From: a virus
Length of the DNA: 64,000 nt
Direction: 5' to 3' (one strand)
Virus record (IMG/VR): IMGVR_UViG_3300009151_000041
Span: 39,144 to 103,143 of that record
Under the pieces are notes generated by a model. That model was not told the origin of the DNA. It was given only the letters and a program-made list of their open reading frames with translations, and did not search any database. A program made the translations under genes and the position numbers. Shown one piece after another: positions 60,003 to 64,000 of the stretch. Within the stretch, counting starts at the first letter, position 1. The number at the start of each line of letters is the position of its first letter.

Positions 60003-62320
60003 AGTTTACAACTTTCACAGTCTTCTTCAAGATCAAAATCAATCTCCGGCATGGCTGCAGGTGCATCTTCTTTGATCATTTTACTGCCGGCTTTGTTGAT
60101 AAGGCTGTAGTAGAATGTCTTGAGTCCCCAATGATGTGCTTGCATTAGGTTGCGAGCAATCAGTGTGGTAGGCACCTTGCGATCAGGCCAGTGCGCTGGA
60201 TTGTAGAATGTGTTGGTAGAAATTGACTGATCAATATAAGCAGCCAACACACACGCGGTCTTCAAATAGCCAATGCAGTCTTTTTGTGCCCACATCAATT
60301 GATACCGGTTCTTCAACCGGTGATATTCAGGCACTACTTGCGTGAGACTGCCGGCTTTGGATTCTTTCACAGTGATTAGGCTCATGGGCATCTCAATGCC
60401 ATTGGTTGAGTTGATCACTACAGAACTTGATTCAACAGGAGCCACTGCCATTAATGTGGCATTACGTACTCCGTGAGTTTTCATGAGTTCACGCAGGGGT
60501 TCCCAGTCTAGTTCTGGTGCAAAATTCGCAAGTTCATTAACCCCAGCAGCTCTTCGTTCCCATGGAAATATGCCTTTACCATACCAGGTACGGTGAGAAT
60601 CTTTGCAAGGACCACGCTCCTTGGCCAGCTCAACAGTGGCTTCGGTCAAGTAGTAGGCTTGGTGTTCGATCCACGTCTTGACTTCAGCCAAGGCGTCTGA
60701 TTCACCGTATTGGAGGCTGCGCTTGGCATGCCAGTAGGCAAGGTTGGTGATTCCAATACCCAGGGGCTGGATCTCATCATTTGAAAGTTTAGACTGGATG
60801 GAGAGAAAGTCTTGATAGTCAAGAATGTTGCACAGGCTACGCTGCAATATACGGCAAGCACGGCGCATGTCTTCTGGATTACGGAATGCACCCCAATTGA
60901 TTGAGCCCAAGGTGCATAGTGCAATACGACCATCGCTGTCATCCAGACGTTTAAAGGGTTTAGTAGGAAGAAGAATTTCACAGCAAAGGTTACTCTGGTA
61001 AATGGTGTGATACTCAGGATCAAATGGTCCCTGGTTCATCACGTTGTCAATAAACACTAGATAGATACGACCAGTGTCTGTTCGTTCCTTGAGTATGCCT
61101 GATTTGAATACTTCTTCAGCAGACATAACTTTCTTCCGGAGGTCAGATCTAGCTTCATATTTGACATACAGATCTTCAAAAAGTGCAGTGTTGGAGTAGA
61201 ATGCCTCGTATAGTTCCGGTACTTGGTTAGGGTCAAAGAACGTGATGTTTTGTTTGTGTTTAAATCTACGCCAGAAAAAAGCACTAAGCACCACCCCATA
61301 GTCCATGTGTCGGACACGGGTTTCTTCGGTTCCTTGATTGTTCTTGAGCACAATAAGATCATCGAATTGAAGATGCCAGATGGGATAAAAAACAGTGGCA
61401 CTTGCATTACGGATACCTCCTTGTGAACATGAGCGCAGATCACCAAACCACTTCTTTAGGAACGGAATCATACCTGTGTGCATGATTTCGCCACCACGGA
61501 TGGGCGAGCCTAGTGGACGCAGTCGTCCAATCTCCAGGCCAATACCAGCACGTTTGCTGGCATACTTGGCCATCATTTCGCCCGAAGCGAATATACTATC
61601 AAGATCGTCATCACTGCGAATGAGAACGCAACTTGAAAATTGTTTAGTAGGAGTCCCCAACCCAGCCAACACAGGAGTAGCCAAAGTAAAAAGACCATCA
61701 CTGGCCGCATTGTAATATTCTTTGATATAACGCATCCTAGCTGTGTTAGGCTCTTCCTTATGGAACACTGTGGCTGCGGCAACCATGTATCTAACTTGCG
61801 GAGTTTCATATGTTTTTCCTGTTGAACGATTTTTAACAAGATACTTTTCAATCAACTGCTCAATGGCAGCATAGGAATACTGTTCATCCTTGGCATGGTC
61901 AATCATGCCTTGCATGCGGTTCCAGTCGTCCTCTGAATACCATTCCAACAGTTCAGGAGTGTACAAACCTGTAGCCACATTTGTTTTCACAATATCATAC
62001 AGGTGGGGAGGATCGTATGAACCGTATACGTCTTTGCGCAACATTGACAGTCGTTGTTTACCTGCCACATGCTGATAGTTGGTGTGTCCAACATCAGGAT
62101 TTTGTTCCACATCAATCAAGTCCACAATGGCTCTTAATGTTATGCCATCAATTTCTTTGGTGGTAATTCCATCGTAAAAATGTAGCTGTGTGCGTATCTC
62201 TATCATGCTCTGACTTACGTCTGCTATGCCTGCACACACTTTGGCAATTTGAGTTTGCCATTTTTCCAATGCTAATGACTCGCGCTGTCCACTGCGTTTG
62301 ACAACTGTTATATTTTTCAT
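59999..62320 (-). CDS. nrdA: Ribonucleotide reductase class Ia alpha subunit
   Basis: 773 residues. N-terminal ATP-cone (1-95, VVKRSGQRESLALEKW); active-site NLCCEI (radical Cys and Glu), FSSCVL with the redox Cys, APVESSSVVINSTNG phosphate loop and a C-terminal CESCKL dithiol for glutaredoxin exchange. Makes dNDPs for phage replication. It starts the nrd operon that runs to the PAAR region. Confidence 0.96.
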   Translation of the reverse strand: MKNITVVKRSGQRESLALEKWQTQIAKVCAGIADVSQSMIEIRTQLHFYDGITTKEIDGITLRAIVDLIDVEQNPDVGHTNYQHVAGKQRLSMLRKDVYGSYDPPHLYDIVKTNVATGLYTPELLEWYSEDDWNRMQGMIDHAKDEQYSYAAIEQLIEKYLVKNRSTGKTYETPQVRYMVAAATVFHKEEPNTARMRYIKEYYNAASDGLFTLATPVLAGLGTPTKQFSSCVLIRSDDDLDSIFASGEMMAKYASKRAGIGLEIGRLRPLGSPIRGGEIMHTGMIPFLKKWFGDLRSCSQGGIRNASATVFYPIWHLQFDDLIVLKNNQGTEETRVRHMDYGVVLSAFFWRRFKHKQNITFFDPNQVPELYEAFYSNTALFEDLYVKYEARSDLRKKVMSAEEVFKSGILKERTDTGRIYLVFIDNVMNQGPFDPEYHTIYQSNLCCEILLPTKPFKRLDDSDGRIALCTLGSINWGAFRNPEDMRRACRILQRSLCNILDYQDFLSIQSKLSNDEIQPLGIGITNLAYWHAKRSLQYGESDALAEVKTWIEHQAYYLTEATVELAKERGPCKDSHRTWYGKGIFPWERRAAGVNELANFAPELDWEPLRELMKTHGVRNATLMAVAPVESSSVVINSTNGIEMPMSLITVKESKAGSLTQVVPEYHRLKNRYQLMWAQKDCIGYLKTACVLAAYIDQSISTNTFYNPAHWPDRKVPTTLIARNLMQAHHWGLKTFYYSLINKAGSKMIKEDAPAAMPEIDFDLEEDCESCKL

Positions 62321-62326
62321 TTTTCG

Positions 62327-62752
62327 CTACTTTATTTGTGTTTTTATTTGTTCTTGACTGAGCCGGTGCCGAGGATTAACCGGCGTTAGATTGATATTTA
62401 ACAGCTGATCTCTGTCCCAATTCAGTATATATTTCTTTTGTTCCACTAGGACTAAATTGTCACTGCCTGTGTCTATTAATTCAGCATCTTGCATGTCTGC
62501 ACGATCCAGCAGAGCTATAGTATACAACATTCCCAGCCCTCTTGCAAGTCCACAGAATAAATTGTCATCTAACAATTGCCAAGGATCAGGCCAACTGGGT
62601 TGATCATCCCAGTGCAAATGGTAAGCACGCCAAGGGGTGTCAAACCACCAGGCATTTATAGCGTGTAAACATTGGTCTGCAGGCATGGCAGCAACTGCCA
62701 CACGCAGTTGATTCCAACTGGCCAATCTGGCATCAAAGGTGCGGGCCCACAT
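62327..62752 (-). CDS. T4-like virion-locus protein, Trp/His-rich
   Basis: 141 residues; start overlaps the upstream stop (TAATG). RLASWNQLRVAVAAMPADQC, NAWWFDTPWRAYHLHWDDQP and NLVLVEQKKYILNWDRDQLL resemble a protein near baseplate genes of pelagiphages and cyanophages. Likely virion- or assembly-related; role unknown. Confidence 0.65.
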   Translation of the reverse strand: MWARTFDARLASWNQLRVAVAAMPADQCLHAINAWWFDTPWRAYHLHWDDQPSWPDPWQLLDDNLFCGLARGLGMLYTIALLDRADMQDAELIDTGSDNLVLVEQKKYILNWDRDQLLNINLTPVNPRHRLSQEQIKTQIK

Positions 62753-64000
62753 TAGGCTAGATAGGTGACTGAATAGCTTAAGGTACCGGTGACTGTATTG
62801 GTTGTAACATATTTCCAGGACACAACACTGGAACTTTCTGTAACAGAAAATGTCACGCCTGGTGAAGAATTTTGCACTCCGGTATCACTGCCTTGTAGGT
62901 CGGTGCCTGATGCATCTGTACCACGCACAATGGTATACACACCAGTTCTAACAGTGGTGTCACGAACTATGGTATAGTTGATTTGCACCGCGGCAACTGT
63001 GACAGCATCAAATGTGGTTATTACAGCAGCCGTTGACACGTTGTTTACCAAAGTAAACGAAACACCTGACTCACGTTTGTATGTGCCTTGTTGCAAGCGA
63101 TAACCATTTTCCATGGCAATACTGGCAGTGTTGTTCAATTTAATTCTAGGATAGGTAGCCGATTGTGCTGTGGTTCTTTCAAACATGTCGCCTAGGCACA
63201 CGTTGTTGTCGGTATCAATGTCAATGATTGCGCTTGCGGCCAATGCGGCGCCATTGAAGTGATTGCCCACATCATAGAACACATTGTTGGTGGTGGTGTT
63301 CAAGCTCACACCATCAATTACAACACCTTCAACATAGATGTTGTCAAACATGTTGCTGATCAATCTCACACCTGTTGGGCCGCCGTTAACTGGTGTTAGA
63401 CCGCCCAGATACACGCCCTGATACAAGGTATTAAACTTACAATTGCTTATTGTAATACCTTCAATTTGTTGGGCGGTATTGGTACCGTATGTGAATCCTG
63501 CAAAACTGCAATTATCAAAATTGATATGATTGTTAACCAATGCACTGGTACTGGCCCAGTTCACTGCTGTGCTGTTATCAGTAGACGAAGTTAATGTGCT
63601 TGTGGTCAACGGACCTTGAATAGTCACATTGGTAAATGCACAATCATGCGCACGTTCCATTAGTAATCCATTCATGGATTGGTCAGTAATCATACGCATG
63701 TTAGAAACCAAAATATTTTGTGGTTCAAGCGGGCTTACGATGTTAACGCCTGTTTGTTGTGTGCTGCTGGCTGTTTGCATTATGTAATTTGGCAAGCTGC
63801 TGGCTGCTCCGTTGGATATGTTGCCCCAATAGTACTGACCTTCAATGACGGCATTTAATGCAGTTCCGGTAGGCACTGCAAAGTTTGATCTAAAATATTG
63901 TGTAACTGTTCCTGTTCCAGATCCTGCTCCTGTTGCAGTGAAAGTTACTCCGGGAGTATTTGATGATGCACCTATCAAAGTAAAATCAGTGGTACCAAGA
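62752..64000 (-). CDS. Beta-helix tail protein, N-terminus outside the window
   Basis: The frame is open from 64000 through the stop at 62752, so at least 415 residues and cut at its 5' end. It is rich in Asn, Thr, Gly and Val with short repeating strands (NNVFYDVGNHFNGAALAA, ISNCKFNTLYQGVYLGG, TSALVNNHINFDNCSFAG) typical of right-handed parallel beta-helices of tail fibres and tailspikes. GASSNTPGVTFTATGAGSGT at the visible N-terminal end is a module common in T4-like virion proteins. Receptor binding is plausible. Confidence 0.75.
   Translation of the reverse strand, partial: LGTTDFTLIGASSNTPGVTFTATGAGSGTGTVTQYFRSNFAVPTGTALNAVIEGQYYWGNISNGAASSLPNYIMQTASSTQQTGVNIVSPLEPQNILVSNMRMITDQSMNGLLMERAHDCAFTNVTIQGPLTTSTLTSSTDNSTAVNWASTSALVNNHINFDNCSFAGFTYGTNTAQQIEGITISNCKFNTLYQGVYLGGLTPVNGGPTGVRLISNMFDNIYVEGVVIDGVSLNTTTNNVFYDVGNHFNGAALAASAIIDIDTDNNVCLGDMFERTTAQSATYPRIKLNNTASIAMENGYRLQQGTYKRESGVSFTLVNNVSTAAVITTFDAVTVAAVQINYTIVRDTTVRTGVYTIVRGTDASGTDLQGSDTGVQNSSPGVTFSVTESSSVVSWKYVTTNTVTGTLSYSVTYLA

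Noticed and set aside
1-64000. CRISPR arrays, insertion sequences, integrase or att sites
   Set aside because: No spaced direct repeats, transposase, integrase or terminal repeats were seen; the recurring sequences are promoters and short palindromes.

Overview
The window reads as part of a very large T4-superfamily myovirus genome, not a bacterial chromosome. Genes are short, tightly packed and often coupled through ATGA or TAATG overlaps. The window holds phage class Ia ribonucleotide reductase genes (nrdA, nrdB, glutaredoxin), an ATP-dependent DNA ligase, a PAAR spike tip, large virion proteins, a beta-helix tail protein and many small hypothetical proteins of the kind seen in T4-like phages. 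Two promoter classes support this: sigma70-type promoters (TTGACC or TTGACA, 17 nt, TATAAT) and TAAATA elements resembling the T4 late promoter TATAAATA. The host is inferred to be a betaproteobacterium (Burkholderiales-like, probably aquatic). The hints are a Bug/TctC-type solute-binding protein, a lipoprotein with a poly-Gly linker, a secreted Ala/Lys/Pro-rich peptide and a phasin-like protein. No tRNA, rRNA, CRISPR array or insertion sequence was found.

Layout. 1-3 kb: truncated PP-loop ATPase, TctC-like periplasmic binding protein and small genes. 3-5 kb: candidate holin, SleB-type wall hydrolase and NAD synthetase (nadE). 5-8 kb: radical SAM protein, Bax-inhibitor-1 protein and an H1-like protein. 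8-14.5 kb: a field of small early genes, nearly all with their own near-identical promoters, plus a ParB-like protein. 14.6-20 kb: one long minus-strand run with a D,D-carboxypeptidase, a paralogue family ending in LKWS, a metallophosphoesterase and a cupin-like protein. 20-25 kb: small genes on both strands, with a SWIM zinc finger and a SprT-like protease. 25-30 kb: second radical SAM protein, ClpP and a second ClpP-like protease. 30-35.7 kb: lipoproteins, phasin-like protein, membrane proteins and a glutamine-amidotransferase-like protein. 35.8-39 kb: glycosyltransferase plus PlcP-like phosphoesterase, and UvdE. 39-44.8 kb: duplicated gene pair, amidinotransferase, 2OG-oxygenase-like protein, UDP-sugar dehydrogenase, possible glycosyltransferase and another phosphoesterase. 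44.8-47.4 kb: ClpS, Hsp20, ribosomal protein bS21 and ClpX. 47-54 kb: membrane and conserved phage proteins, FG-GAP lipoprotein and DNA ligase. 54-64 kb: virion proteins and the nrd operon, which also contains an aminotransferase and a class II aldolase.

How the genes may work together. Nucleotide supply (NrdA, NrdB, glutaredoxin), repair (ligase, UvdE) and NAD synthesis support replication. ClpX, ClpP, ClpP-like, ClpS and Hsp20 would let the phage take over protein quality control and degradation, and bS21 may bias host ribosomes. SleB, the S11 carboxypeptidase and the 3-TM protein point to wall remodelling or lysis. The adjacent PlcP-like phospholipase and glycosyltransferase match the bacterial pair that replaces phospholipids with glycolipids under phosphate starvation. 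I regard this pair, together with seven genes whose ATG lies exactly 6 nt after a consensus -10 box (leaderless mRNAs), as the most unusual content of the window.
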